Part shown: in pieces, positions 47,890 to 56,249 of the stretch
Layout of the letters: each line of letters starts with the position of its first letter
Numbering within the stretch: the first letter of the stretch is position 1
Origin: Sulfurisoma sediminicola
Lineage (GTDB): Bacteria > Pseudomonadota > Gammaproteobacteria > Burkholderiales > Rhodocyclaceae
Assembly (NCBI RefSeq): GCF_003865015.1
Contig: NZ_BHVV01000006.1
Coordinates: forward strand, 475,425-539,424
Direction: 5' to 3'
DNA: 64,000 nucleotides
The notes under the pieces: generated by a model
Told to the model about the DNA's origin: nothing
The model's database searches: none
The model's input: only the letters and a program-made list of their open reading frames with translations
Position numbers and translations under genes: made by a program

Positions 47890-48939
47890 CTAGCGGACGG
47901 GTGGCACGAGAGGGACGAGGGGCTGGTTCAGCACCGGATAGGCCTGCCAGTCGCGGTAGTCGAAGTGCCACCACTCGTTGGGGTAGACGCTGAAGCCTTC
48001 CGCCTCCATGGCCGCGCGCAACCGGTCGCGCGCATCGCGCTGCGCCTGCGTCCCGCCGGCGTAATCCGGATGGGCCCGCTCGCTGAAGTCGTCGTAGGCG
48101 CTCGGCATCTCGACTTCCCGGTCGGTGTTCAGATCGAACAGCGTGACGTCGACCGCGGCGCCGCGGTTGTGGCGCGAGCCCTGCAGCGGATCGGCCAGAT
48201 AGGCGCGGTCCCCGGGAAAACGGTCCCACATCGTCCGCGTCACCTGCCAGGCACGGTAGGCGTCGAGCACGACGAGGCCATAACCCTGGGCGCGCAGCCG
48301 TTGGTGCGCGCGCTGCAGGGCCTCCGCCGCCGGGCGCTGCAGCAGCGCGCGGGCGGCGGGATACATCGCCATCGACATGAAGTTGTTCGTCGTCGCGTAG
48401 CGGATGTCGAGCCGGAACCCCGGCTCGAACCCGGCGAGATCGACGAGGTCCGGCGCGGCGGTCGCCGCCGGCGATGCGGGTGGCGTATCCGGCGGGGGAA
48501 CGGGGATGGTCTTCGCCGCGCCTTCCGCCCCCATGAAGACGGCCAGCACGCGCGCCGGCTCCCGGCCGAGATTGGTGCCGATGTGCGGGACCGCCATCGC
48601 CTCCATCAGCGCATCGCCGGCCCTGAGGGTCGTGCGCCTGCCCACGGCATATTCGACTTCGAGCTCGCCGGAGAGCAGGTAGGCGAACATCGGCGTGCCG
48701 TGGCGATGCCAGTCGGTGGAAGAGCCCGGGGCGATGTTCACGATGACGGCCGTGACCCGGGCCGGCGCCTGCTCCGGATAGCGCAGCGTTTCGCCGACAA
48801 CGGTCTTGCCGGTCTCGATCAGGACCTGCAGCGGCGGGTAGTCGGCGCCGGCCGGCGCCGCTGCCAGGGTTGCGCACAGGGCGCCGGCGGCGAGGCCGCC
48901 CCGGAGGCTGAATCGTGGATTGCGTGGCGCCGGGCACAT
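47890..48939 (-). CDS. Secreted cupin - D-Ala-D-Ala dipeptidase (VanX-like) fusion
   Basis: A 349-residue protein with AGGTGA before its ATG and a signal peptide (cleavage near AGADY, residue 32). Residues about 40-140 are a cupin with WHRHGTP (His78, His80) and a later His119. After a Pro-rich linker (147-162), residues about 165-345 form a VanX-type dipeptidase. The zinc motif SRHNRGAAVD (His257, Asp264) and EWWH (Glu322, His325) are complete. It should act in the periplasm on D-Ala-D-Ala or similar peptides. The cupin may bind a metal or small ligand. The fusion is unusual; neither van regulators nor ligases are nearby. Confidence 0.85.
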   Translation of the reverse strand: MCPAPRNPRFSLRGGLAAGALCATLAAAPAGADYPPLQVLIETGKTVVGETLRYPEQAPARVTAVIVNIAPGSSTDWHRHGTPMFAYLLSGELEVEYAVGRRTTLRAGDALMEAMAVPHIGTNLGREPARVLAVFMGAEGAAKTIPVPPPDTPPASPAATAAPDLVDLAGFEPGFRLDIRYATTNNFMSMAMYPAARALLQRPAAEALQRAHQRLRAQGYGLVVLDAYRAWQVTRTMWDRFPGDRAYLADPLQGSRHNRGAAVDVTLFDLNTDREVEMPSAYDDFSERAHPDYAGGTQAQRDARDRLRAAMEAEGFSVYPNEWWHFDYRDWQAYPVLNQPLVPLVPPVR

Positions 48940-49032
48940 CGGGTCACCTGCCCTGTTTGCGATATGGCCAGTATTCCACAGCGGCCGCCGGCAGGGAAAG
49001 CACTTCTTGCCCGACGACGCGATTGCGTTTAG

Positions 49033-49047
49033 ACTGGACGGTCCAGT
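49033..49047. promoter_or_regulatory. 15-bp palindrome, candidate TetR operator
   Basis: ACTGGAC-G-GTCCAGT (49033-49047) is a perfect inverted repeat with 7-bp arms. It ends 17 bp before the TetR start at 49065 and stands at the head of the tetR-RND operon. Its form matches operators of TetR pump repressors. Confidence 0.75.
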
Positions 49048-49064
49048 CCAATCGGGTCACGCGC

Positions 49065-49700
49065 ATGGGCCTCCCCGCAGAAGCCAGCATCACCGAAAGT
49101 CACGACAGCCGCACGCGGCTGATCGAAGCCGCCACCGCGGCCTTCCTCGAGGAAGGCTACCGTGCCAGCGTCGAACGCATCGCCGCGCGTGCCGGCGTCG
49201 CCAAGCAGACGCTCTACAACCATTTCCCGCGCAAGGACGACCTGTTCAGCGAGGTCGTCCGCCACGGCACCGCCTCGGTCCTGGTGTCGCTCGACGGCGA
49301 CGGCGCACCGTTGCCGGAGCGCCTGCAGCGCTTCGCGGTCGCCTTCCGCAAGCGTGTGCTGGATGCCGAGGGCATCGCCTTCTACCGCGCCGTCGTCGCC
49401 GAGGCGCCGCGCTTTCCCGAGCTGACGACCGCCTTCTACGGCAGCGGACCGGCGCAGACCATCCGCCGCCTCGCCGCCGTGATCGCCGAGGCGATGGACG
49501 CCGGCGAACTCCGCCGCGACGATCCCGTTTTCGCCGCCGAGCAGCTGACCTCGATGCTGGTCGAAACCGAACGCACCCGCCGGCTGCTGTCCGACAAGCC
49601 GGCGCCGCCGCCCCGGCCTGCCGACGCGGCCCGCATCCTCGACGTCTTCCTGCGCGCCTATGCGCCCGATGCCCCAGACACCAAGCGGAGCCCACGATGA
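49065..49700 (+). CDS. TetR-family regulator of the adjacent RND pump
   Basis: The ATG at 49065 gives 211 residues and places the start just after the palindromic operator. The N-terminal helix-turn-helix (about 17-60) reads RTRLIEAATAAFLEEGYRAS, then ERIAARAGVAKQTLYNHFPR. The C-terminal part is an all-helical ligand domain of the AefR-like type. Its stop overlaps the start of the periplasmic adaptor gene (ATGA), so regulator and pump form one transcript. Autorepression through 49033-49047 with release by a pump substrate is the natural model. Confidence 0.9.
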   Translation: MGLPAEASITESHDSRTRLIEAATAAFLEEGYRASVERIAARAGVAKQTLYNHFPRKDDLFSEVVRHGTASVLVSLDGDGAPLPERLQRFAVAFRKRVLDAEGIAFYRAVVAEAPRFPELTTAFYGSGPAQTIRRLAAVIAEAMDAGELRRDDPVFAAEQLTSMLVETERTRRLLSDKPAPPPRPADAARILDVFLRAYAPDAPDTKRSPR

Positions 49701-50929
49701 AAAACACCCTCCCCCCGACCGCTGCCCTGATCGCCATGCTGCTCGTCGCCGGCTGCGGCGACGGCGGCAAGAAGGCGCCCGCCGCCGGCGCCCCCGGCGG
49801 CATGCCACCACCCGAGGTCGACGTCATCACCGTCACCCCGGGCAACGCCACCATCACCCAGGACCTGCCGGGCCGGCTGCTCGCCGTGCGCTCGGCGCAG
49901 GTGCGCGCGCGCGTCGAGGGCGTGCTGGAGAAGCGCCTGTTCGCCGAAGGCAGCGACGTCGCCGCCGGCAAGCCGCTGTTCCAGATCGATCCGCGCACCT
50001 ACCAGGCCGGGGCCGCGGCCGCCGAGGCAGACCTCGCCGCGGCCAAAGCGACCTTCGAGCGCTACAAGCCGCTGCTCGACATCAAGGCCGTGAGCCAGCA
50101 GGAATACGACGGCGCACTGGCCAGGTATAAGCAGGCCGAGGCTCAGCTTTCGAAGGCCAGGCTCGACCTCGAAAACGCCGTGCCGCGCGCGCCGATTTCC
50201 GGTCGCGCCGGCCGTGCGCTGGTCACCGAGGGCGCGCTGGTCGGCAAGGGCGAGGCCACGCATCTCGTCACCATCGAGCAGCTCGACCCCATCCGCGCCG
50301 AGTTCACCCAGACCTATTCCGATCTGCTGCGGCTGCAGCAGGCGGTCAAGGCCGGCAAGCAGAAGAAGGCGGACGCCGCCAAGGTCGAGCTCGTGCTCGA
50401 AGACGGCTCGATCTACGCCGCGAAAGGCCAGGTCCAGTTCACCGACCTCGCCGTCGATCCCAACAGCGGCTCGGTGATTCTGCGTGCCGAGTTCCCCAAC
50501 CCGAACCGCGAGCTGCTGCCCGGCACCTTCGTCCGCATCCGCTTCCCGCAGGCCCAGCTCGACGACGCCATCCGCGTGCCGCAGCGCGCCGTGCAGGGCG
50601 GGCCGACGGGGCAACTGGTGATGGTCGTCGACGCCGAAGGCAAGGCCATGGCGCGCCCGATCAAGACCAGCGCGATGTCCGGCACCGACTTCATCATCTC
50701 CGACGGCCTCAAGGGCGGCGAGAAGGTCATCGTCAACGGCCTGCAGAAGGCCCGCCCCGGCACGGTCGTGAAGGCCGTGCCGTGGAACCCGGCGGCGCCG
50801 ATCATGCCACCGCCCGCCGCCGGCGCCCCCGCTGCTCCCGGCGCTCCTGCCGCACCGCCTGCGCCCGCACCACAAGCCAAGCCCGCCGAAGCTGCCGCCG
50901 CGGCCAAGCCCGCGGAAGAGAAGAAGTAA
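49697..50929 (+). CDS. RND efflux periplasmic adaptor (membrane fusion protein)
   Basis: This 410-residue lipoprotein has lipobox LVAGC at residue 19. It follows the AcrA/MexA pattern: a barrel-sandwich (lipoyl) half with VRARVEGVLEKRLFAEGSDV, an alpha-hairpin (about 95-155), a second half-lipoyl motif with ISGRAGRALVTEGALVGKG, beta-barrel and membrane-proximal domains. The last 50 residues are an Ala/Pro-rich tail. It overlaps tetR by four bases and precedes the RND pump gene by 3 bp. It links the inner-membrane pump to the outer-membrane channel. Confidence 0.94.
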   Translation: MKNTLPPTAALIAMLLVAGCGDGGKKAPAAGAPGGMPPPEVDVITVTPGNATITQDLPGRLLAVRSAQVRARVEGVLEKRLFAEGSDVAAGKPLFQIDPRTYQAGAAAAEADLAAAKATFERYKPLLDIKAVSQQEYDGALARYKQAEAQLSKARLDLENAVPRAPISGRAGRALVTEGALVGKGEATHLVTIEQLDPIRAEFTQTYSDLLRLQQAVKAGKQKKADAAKVELVLEDGSIYAAKGQVQFTDLAVDPNSGSVILRAEFPNPNRELLPGTFVRIRFPQAQLDDAIRVPQRAVQGGPTGQLVMVVDAEGKAMARPIKTSAMSGTDFIISDGLKGGEKVIVNGLQKARPGTVVKAVPWNPAAPIMPPPAAGAPAAPGAPAAPPAPAPQAKPAEAAAAAKPAEEKK

Positions 50930-50932
50930 GCC

Positions 50933-53900
50933 ATGTTCGCCAATTTCTTCATCGACCGCCCCATCTTCGCCTGGGTCATCGCCATCATCATCCTGCTCGG
51001 CGGCGGCCTCGCCCTGCGCCAGCTGCCGGTTGCAAGCTATCCCGCCGTGGCGCCGCCCGCACTGGCCATCACCGTCAGTTACCCCGGCGCTTCGGCCAAG
51101 GTGGTCGAGGAAACCGCCGTTGCGCTGATCGAGCAGGAACTCAACGGCATCGAGAACCTGCTCTACATGGATTCGGCCTCGGAGCAGAACCTCGGCACCA
51201 TCACCCTGACCTTCAAGGCCGGCACCAACCTCGACCTGGCCTCGGTCGAGACGCAGAACCGCATCAAGCGCGCCGAACCGCGCCTGCCCGAGGAGGCGCG
51301 GCGCCTGGGCGTGACCGTCGTCAAGTCGGCGCGAAACTTCCTGATGATCGTGGCGCTGTTCTCGCCGGACAAGACCCTCGACAACGTGGCGCTCGGCAGC
51401 TACGCGGCCGCCAACGTGCTCGAGAGCATCCGCCGCACCCCGGGCGTGGGCGAGGCCCTGCTGTTCGGCACCGAGTACTCGATGCGGATATGGATCAAAC
51501 CGGAACGCCTGCAGTCCTTCGGCCTGACGCCGGCCGACCTCGCCAAGGCGGTACGGGCGCAGAACGCGCAGATCGCCACCGGCGAACTCGGCCAGGTTCC
51601 CGCCGTGCCCGGCCAGGAATACGCGGCCACCATCATCACCCAGGGACGCCTGATCACGGTCGAGGAATTCGGCAACGTCATCGTCAAGAGCGACGAGCGC
51701 GGCGCGACGGTGCGCGTCAAGGATGTCGCCCGCGTCGAGCTCGGCGCGCAGGACTACAACATCGCCGCCCGCGTCGACGGCCAGCCCACCGCCGCCATGG
51801 CCGTGCGCCTGGCGCCAGGCGCCAACGCGCTGGACACGGCCAAGGCGGTCAATGACCAGATGACCGAGCTGGCCAGGTACTTCCCGCAAGGCATCTCGTG
51901 GATGGTGCCCTACGACACCTCGACCTTCGTCGACATCTCGATCCGCGAAGTGGTGTGGACCCTGATCGAGGCGATGATCCTCGTCGTGCTGGTGATGTAC
52001 CTGTTCCTCGAGAACATTCGCGCCACCTTCATCCCGACCATCGTCGTGCCGGTATCCCTGTTCGGGGCCATGATCGGCCTCTATCTGCTCGGCTATTCGA
52101 TCAACGTGCTGACGCTGTTCGCCATGGTGCTGGCCATCGCCATCGTGGTGGACGATGCCATCGTGGTGATCGAGAACGTCGAACGCATCATGAGCGAGGA
52201 AGGCCTGCATCCGCGCGAAGCGACGCGCAAGGCCATGGGCCAGATCATCAACGCCATCATCGCCATCAGCGTCGTGCTCTCCGCGGTGTTCGTGCCGCTG
52301 ATCTTCTTCGGCGGCACCGTCGGCGCGATCTACCGCCAGTTCGCGGTGACGCTGATCCTGACCATGCTGTTCTCGGCGGCGATGGCGCTGACGCTGACGC
52401 CGGCGCTGTGCGCCTCCCTGCTCAAGCACGAGGCGGGGGAGACGATGCCCACCACCGGCTTCTTCGGCTGGTGGAACCGCTTCTTCGCCGCCACCGTGCG
52501 CCGCTATGTAAGCGCCACGCGGCGCCTGCTGGGCCGGCCCGGCCGCTGGCTCATCGTCTATGGCACCATCCTCGCCGCCACCGGCTGGTTCTTCATGAAG
52601 CTGCCCGGCAGCTTCCTGCCCAGCGAGGACCAGGGCTACTTCCTCAGCATCATCCAGCTGCCATCGGGGGCGACGAACGAGCGCACGCTCGAGGTGCTCA
52701 GCACCGTCGAGAAGCACTACCTGGCGCAGAAGGAAGTGGCCCATGTCATCGGCGTCGCCGGCTTCTCCTTCTTCGGCCGCGGCCAGAACGCCGCGATCGC
52801 CTTCGTCCGCCTGAAAAGCTGGGACGAGCGGCCGGGCAAGGAGCACGAGGCCGACTCCATCGTGCAGCGCGCCAACATGGCCTTCTTCCGCATCAAGCAG
52901 GCCATGATCTTCGCCATCAACGTGCCGCCGATTCCCGAACTCGCCGCCGTCGGCGGCTTCGACTTCCGCCTGCAGGACCGCGGCGGCCTCGGCCGCGACA
53001 AGCTGATCGAGGCACGCAACATGGCGCTCGGGCTGGCCGGCAAGCAGCCGGCCCTGGTCGGCGTGCGCCCCGAAGGCCAGGAACCCGGACCCCAGCTCTA
53101 CCTCGACGTGGACCGCAGCAAGGCCCGCGCCATGGGCATCGACCTCGGCGACCTCAACGACACCCTGCAGGCCACGCTCGGCACCGCCTACATCAACGAC
53201 TTCGTGCGCCAGGGCCGCATCCTGCGCGTGCAGATGCAGGCCGAGGCCGACGTGCGGCGCACGCCGGACGACCTGCTGCGCCTGCCGGTCAAGAACGCGC
53301 GCGGCGACATGATCCCGCTGGCCGAGATCGCCTCGGCGAAGTGGATCATCGGCAGTCCCAAGCTGGACCGCTACAACGGGCTGCCATCGATGAAGATCGC
53401 CGGCAGCCCGGCACCCGGCCGCTCGTCCGGCGACGCCCTGGCCGCGATGGAAGAGGTGGCGAAGCAGCTGCCGCCGGGCATCGGCTTCGAATGGTCGGGC
53501 ACTTCCTTTGAAGAGCGTCTCTCCGGCACGCAGGCGCCCTTCCTCTTCGCCGTCTCGCTGATCGTGGTTTTCCTCTGCCTCGCGGCACTCTACGAGAGCT
53601 GGTCGATCCCCTTCGCGGTGATGCTGGTGGTGCCGCTCGGCGTGTTCGGCTCGGTGCTCGCGGTGACCATGCGCGGCCTGCCCAACGACGTCTATTTCAA
53701 GGTCGGCCTCATCGCCATCATCGGCCTCTCGGCCAAGAACGCGATCCTCATCATCGAGTTCGCCCGCGAGTTGCAGGAACAGGGCATGGATCTGATCGAA
53801 GCGACGCTCGAAGCCTGCCGCCTGCGCTTCCGCCCGATCCTGATGACTTCGATCGCCTTCATGTTCGGCGTGCTGCCGCTGGCGATCTCGACCGGCGCCG

Positions 53901-54046
53901 GCGCCGCCAGCCGGCACGCCATCGGCACCGGCGTCATCGGCGGCATGTTCACCGCCACGCTGCTCGCGGTGTTCCTCGTGCCGGTGTTCTTCGTCGTCGT
54001 GCGGCGCATCTTCCCCGGCCACGCCCGCCATCACGTGGAGAAATAA
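50933..54046 (+). CDS. RND multidrug efflux permease (HAE1 family)
   Basis: The 1,037-residue inner-membrane pump has typical HAE1 features. The N terminus MFANFFIDRPIFAWVIAI is typical. Two large periplasmic loops lie after helices 1 and 7. The proton-relay aspartate pair is in helix 4 (VLAIAIVVDDAIVVIENV), and family D-motifs such as GLSAKNAILIIEFA are in helix 10. It should export hydrophobic drugs or solvents by proton antiport. It is the third gene in the tetR-adaptor-pump-channel operon. Its specificity cannot be read from sequence. Confidence 0.96.
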   Translation: MFANFFIDRPIFAWVIAIIILLGGGLALRQLPVASYPAVAPPALAITVSYPGASAKVVEETAVALIEQELNGIENLLYMDSASEQNLGTITLTFKAGTNLDLASVETQNRIKRAEPRLPEEARRLGVTVVKSARNFLMIVALFSPDKTLDNVALGSYAAANVLESIRRTPGVGEALLFGTEYSMRIWIKPERLQSFGLTPADLAKAVRAQNAQIATGELGQVPAVPGQEYAATIITQGRLITVEEFGNVIVKSDERGATVRVKDVARVELGAQDYNIAARVDGQPTAAMAVRLAPGANALDTAKAVNDQMTELARYFPQGISWMVPYDTSTFVDISIREVVWTLIEAMILVVLVMYLFLENIRATFIPTIVVPVSLFGAMIGLYLLGYSINVLTLFAMVLAIAIVVDDAIVVIENVERIMSEEGLHPREATRKAMGQIINAIIAISVVLSAVFVPLIFFGGTVGAIYRQFAVTLILTMLFSAAMALTLTPALCASLLKHEAGETMPTTGFFGWWNRFFAATVRRYVSATRRLLGRPGRWLIVYGTILAATGWFFMKLPGSFLPSEDQGYFLSIIQLPSGATNERTLEVLSTVEKHYLAQKEVAHVIGVAGFSFFGRGQNAAIAFVRLKSWDERPGKEHEADSIVQRANMAFFRIKQAMIFAINVPPIPELAAVGGFDFRLQDRGGLGRDKLIEARNMALGLAGKQPALVGVRPEGQEPGPQLYLDVDRSKARAMGIDLGDLNDTLQATLGTAYINDFVRQGRILRVQMQAEADVRRTPDDLLRLPVKNARGDMIPLAEIASAKWIIGSPKLDRYNGLPSMKIAGSPAPGRSSGDALAAMEEVAKQLPPGIGFEWSGTSFEERLSGTQAPFLFAVSLIVVFLCLAALYESWSIPFAVMLVVPLGVFGSVLAVTMRGLPNDVYFKVGLIAIIGLSAKNAILIIEFARELQEQGMDLIEATLEACRLRFRPILMTSIAFMFGVLPLAISTGAGAASRHAIGTGVIGGMFTATLLAVFLVPVFFVVVRRIFPGHARHHVEK

Positions 54047-54050
54047 CTAT

Positions 54051-54129
54051 GCCCCCCCACGCTCACATTCGTTCGCTGCCCCCCACCGGGGGGCGTATGT
54101 CTCCTTGGGGCGGCCCTGCGGAGACATTC
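54051..54129 (+). repeat. Dispersed GC-rich palindromic repeat in the pump operon
   Basis: The 84-bp gap between pump and channel genes is filled by a repeat with two hairpins. The first is GCCCCCC-acc-GGGGGGC (54078-54094). The second is ATGTCTCC (54097-54104) paired with GGAGACAT (54120-54127). The type (cgctcac..cgttcgctgcccccc..ggggggcg..ccttggggcgg) is familiar from betaproteobacterial intergenic repeats. The second hairpin contains the ribosome-binding GGAG of the channel gene. No T-tract follows, so it is not a standard terminator. Confidence 0.7.
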
Positions 54130-54130
54130 C

Positions 54131-55588
54131 ATGAATAAGCTGCTGCCCCTGTACGCCACGGCCGCACTCGCCCTCACCCTCTCGATCTCCGGCTGCTCGC
54201 TGGTGCCCGAGTACCTGCGCCCGGCGGCGCCGGTGCCGGCCGATTGGCCGACCACGACCAGCGCCGCCAACGGCAAGACCGCGCTGAAGTTCTCCGACGA
54301 CTGGAAGGCCTTCTTCCCCGATGCCACGCTGCAGGCGCTGATCAGTACCGCGCTCGAGCACAACCGCGACCTGAAGATCGCCGTCGGCCGCGTCGACGAG
54401 GCCCGCGCGCTGGCAGGGCTGGCCCGCGCCGACCGCTACCCCACCGTCGACGTCAACGCCCAGCGCTCGGCCGGCCTCACGCCCGCCGACCTCTCCGGCA
54501 CCGGGCGCGAACTCTCCACCCAGCGCTACGACGCCGCCTTCGGCATCACCGCCTTCGAGCTCGACTTCTGGGGCCGGGTGAAGGCGCTCGACGACGCGGC
54601 GCGCGCCAATTTCCTCTCCAGCGAATACGCCCAGCGCTCCTTCCGCCTGACGCTGATCAGCGACGTCGCCGCAAGCTACTTCAGCCTGCGCGAACTCACC
54701 TTGCGCACCGCGCTGTCCGAAGCCACGGCACTGACGCGCAAGGACAGCCGCCGCCTGATCGAGAAGCGCCGCGACGTCGGCCTCTCCGGCGACCTCGACT
54801 TCTACTCCGCCGACGGCGCCTGGCAGGCCGCGCGCGCCGAGACCGCCAACCTCGCGCGGCAGAAGGCCGCGGCGGAAAACGCCCTGCGCCTGCTGGTCGG
54901 CAGCAATCTCCCGGCCATCCTCGACGCGGCGACCGCGGCCGACGCGGCCTTCTCCCGCAGCGCGGCAAGCGAGGTCGCCGTGGCGCCGCCGCCGAGTTTC
55001 GCCCCGCCGGCCGAGATCGCCGTCGAGCTGCCCTCCGAGGTGCTGCTGCGCCGGCCCGACGTGCTCGCCGCGGAACAGAAACTCCTCGCCGCCAACGCCA
55101 ACATCGGCGCGGCGCGCGCCGCCTTCTTCCCGCGCATCTCGCTCACCGGCGCCGTCGGCAGCGCCAGCCGCGAGCTGTCCGGCCTGTTCGACTCGGGCAG
55201 CGGCGCCTGGAGCTTCATCCCGCTGCTGAAGTGGCCGATCTTCGACGCCGGCCGCACCCAGGCCAACGTGGACCTCGCCGAGGCGCGCAAGGTCATCGCC
55301 GTGGCCGAATACGAGCGCACGATCCAGCAGGCCTTCCGCGAGGTCGCCGACCTGCTCGATGCGCGCACCCGCTACGCCGAGCAGCTCGCGGCACTCGAAG
55401 GCGCGGAGAAGTCGCAGGCCGAGCGGCTGCAGCGCGTCGATGCCCGCTATCGGGCCGGCGTCTCCAACTACCTCGAGCTGCACGATGCCCAGCGCGAACA
55501 CTTCCTGGCGCAGCAAGCCATGCTGGCGACACGGCGCGCCTGGGCCGCCAACGCGGCCGGCCTCTACAAGGCGCTGGGCGGCGCCTAG
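54131..55588 (+). CDS. Outer-membrane efflux channel lipoprotein (NodT/OprM type)
   Basis: The 485-residue lipoprotein has lipobox ISGC at residue 22. It carries the twofold repeated OEP (TolC-like) domains (about 65-260 and 280-480), and ELDFWGRVKALDDAARA and the second-half RPDVLAAEQKLLAANANIGAARA (in part) are family signatures. It completes the tripartite pump. Its start lies 84 bp after the pump gene. Its Shine-Dalgarno GGAGA (54120-54124) sits inside a hairpin arm, so translation may be regulated separately from the pump. Confidence 0.94.
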   Translation: MNKLLPLYATAALALTLSISGCSLVPEYLRPAAPVPADWPTTTSAANGKTALKFSDDWKAFFPDATLQALISTALEHNRDLKIAVGRVDEARALAGLARADRYPTVDVNAQRSAGLTPADLSGTGRELSTQRYDAAFGITAFELDFWGRVKALDDAARANFLSSEYAQRSFRLTLISDVAASYFSLRELTLRTALSEATALTRKDSRRLIEKRRDVGLSGDLDFYSADGAWQAARAETANLARQKAAAENALRLLVGSNLPAILDAATAADAAFSRSAASEVAVAPPPSFAPPAEIAVELPSEVLLRRPDVLAAEQKLLAANANIGAARAAFFPRISLTGAVGSASRELSGLFDSGSGAWSFIPLLKWPIFDAGRTQANVDLAEARKVIAVAEYERTIQQAFREVADLLDARTRYAEQLAALEGAEKSQAERLQRVDARYRAGVSNYLELHDAQREHFLAQQAMLATRRAWAANAAGLYKALGGA

Positions 55589-55595
55589 CCGGTCC

Positions 55596-56231
55596 ATGAC
55601 GGTCGCCCCGCAGGACCTGATCTACTGGGTCGGCATGGCCGCCGTGGCGGTCACCGCCGTGACGGCCGTGCTCGAGACCGAGGACAAAGGCATGGATCTG
55701 GTCGGTGCGATCATCGTCGGACTGGCGGCCGGCCTCGGCGGCGGCACGCTGCGCGACCTGCTGCTGACGCGCCAGGTGTTCTGGCTCGGCGACCCCGCCT
55801 ACCTCGTCTGCGGCCTCGTCGCCGTGGCGGCGACCTTCGTCGTCGCCCGCCGCGTCCGCCTGCCGGCGGGCGTGTTCGTGATTCCCGACGCCATCGGCCT
55901 GGCGCTGTTCACCGTCGTCGGCGCGCGCGTTGCCCTGGCGCTGGACGTGCCGTGGCTCGCGGCATCGCTGCTCGGCGTCGTCACCGGCGTCTTCGGCGGA
56001 GTGCTGCGCGACGTGCTGGTCAACGAGGTGCCGCTGGTGATGCGGCCTGGCACGCTCTACGCCACCGCCTCATGGTGCGGCGCGCTGGCGTTCATCGCCA
56101 TCGAAACCCTCGGTGGCGGCGAGGCCGTGGCCATGGCGGCCGGCGGCCTCGTCGTGTTCGGCATGCGGCTGGCCGCCATCCGCTACCGGCTGCGGCTGCC
56201 GACCTTCCATTCGCGCGGGCCGAGCGACTGA
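55596..56231 (+). CDS. TRIC-like channel / UPF0126 (YicG) membrane protein
   Basis: This 211-residue protein has seven predicted helices and an internal repeat. The paired motifs GLGGGTLRDLLL (near 45) and GVFGGVLRDVLVNE (near 130) mark the UPF0126/trimeric intracellular cation channel family, whose prokaryotic members conduct monovalent cations. The ATG at 55596 follows the channel gene by 7 bp, so it may be co-transcribed with the efflux operon, although a functional connection is not obvious. It is convergent with dnaE2 18 bp away. Confidence 0.88.
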   Translation: MTVAPQDLIYWVGMAAVAVTAVTAVLETEDKGMDLVGAIIVGLAAGLGGGTLRDLLLTRQVFWLGDPAYLVCGLVAVAATFVVARRVRLPAGVFVIPDAIGLALFTVVGARVALALDVPWLAASLLGVVTGVFGGVLRDVLVNEVPLVMRPGTLYATASWCGALAFIAIETLGGGEAVAMAAGGLVVFGMRLAAIRYRLRLPTFHSRGPSD

Positions 56232-56249
56232 GCGTTCGACGCGTCGCGC

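Noticed and set aside
49658..54034. A 1,458-codon open frame antisense to the RND operon
   Set aside because: It mirrors the codon pattern of the high-GC genes opposite, has no domain logic and overlaps three certain genes.
54078..54094. Terminator between the RND pump and channel genes
   Set aside because: The hairpin is strong but has no T-tract and is followed by a second repeat hairpin and the next gene of the operon.
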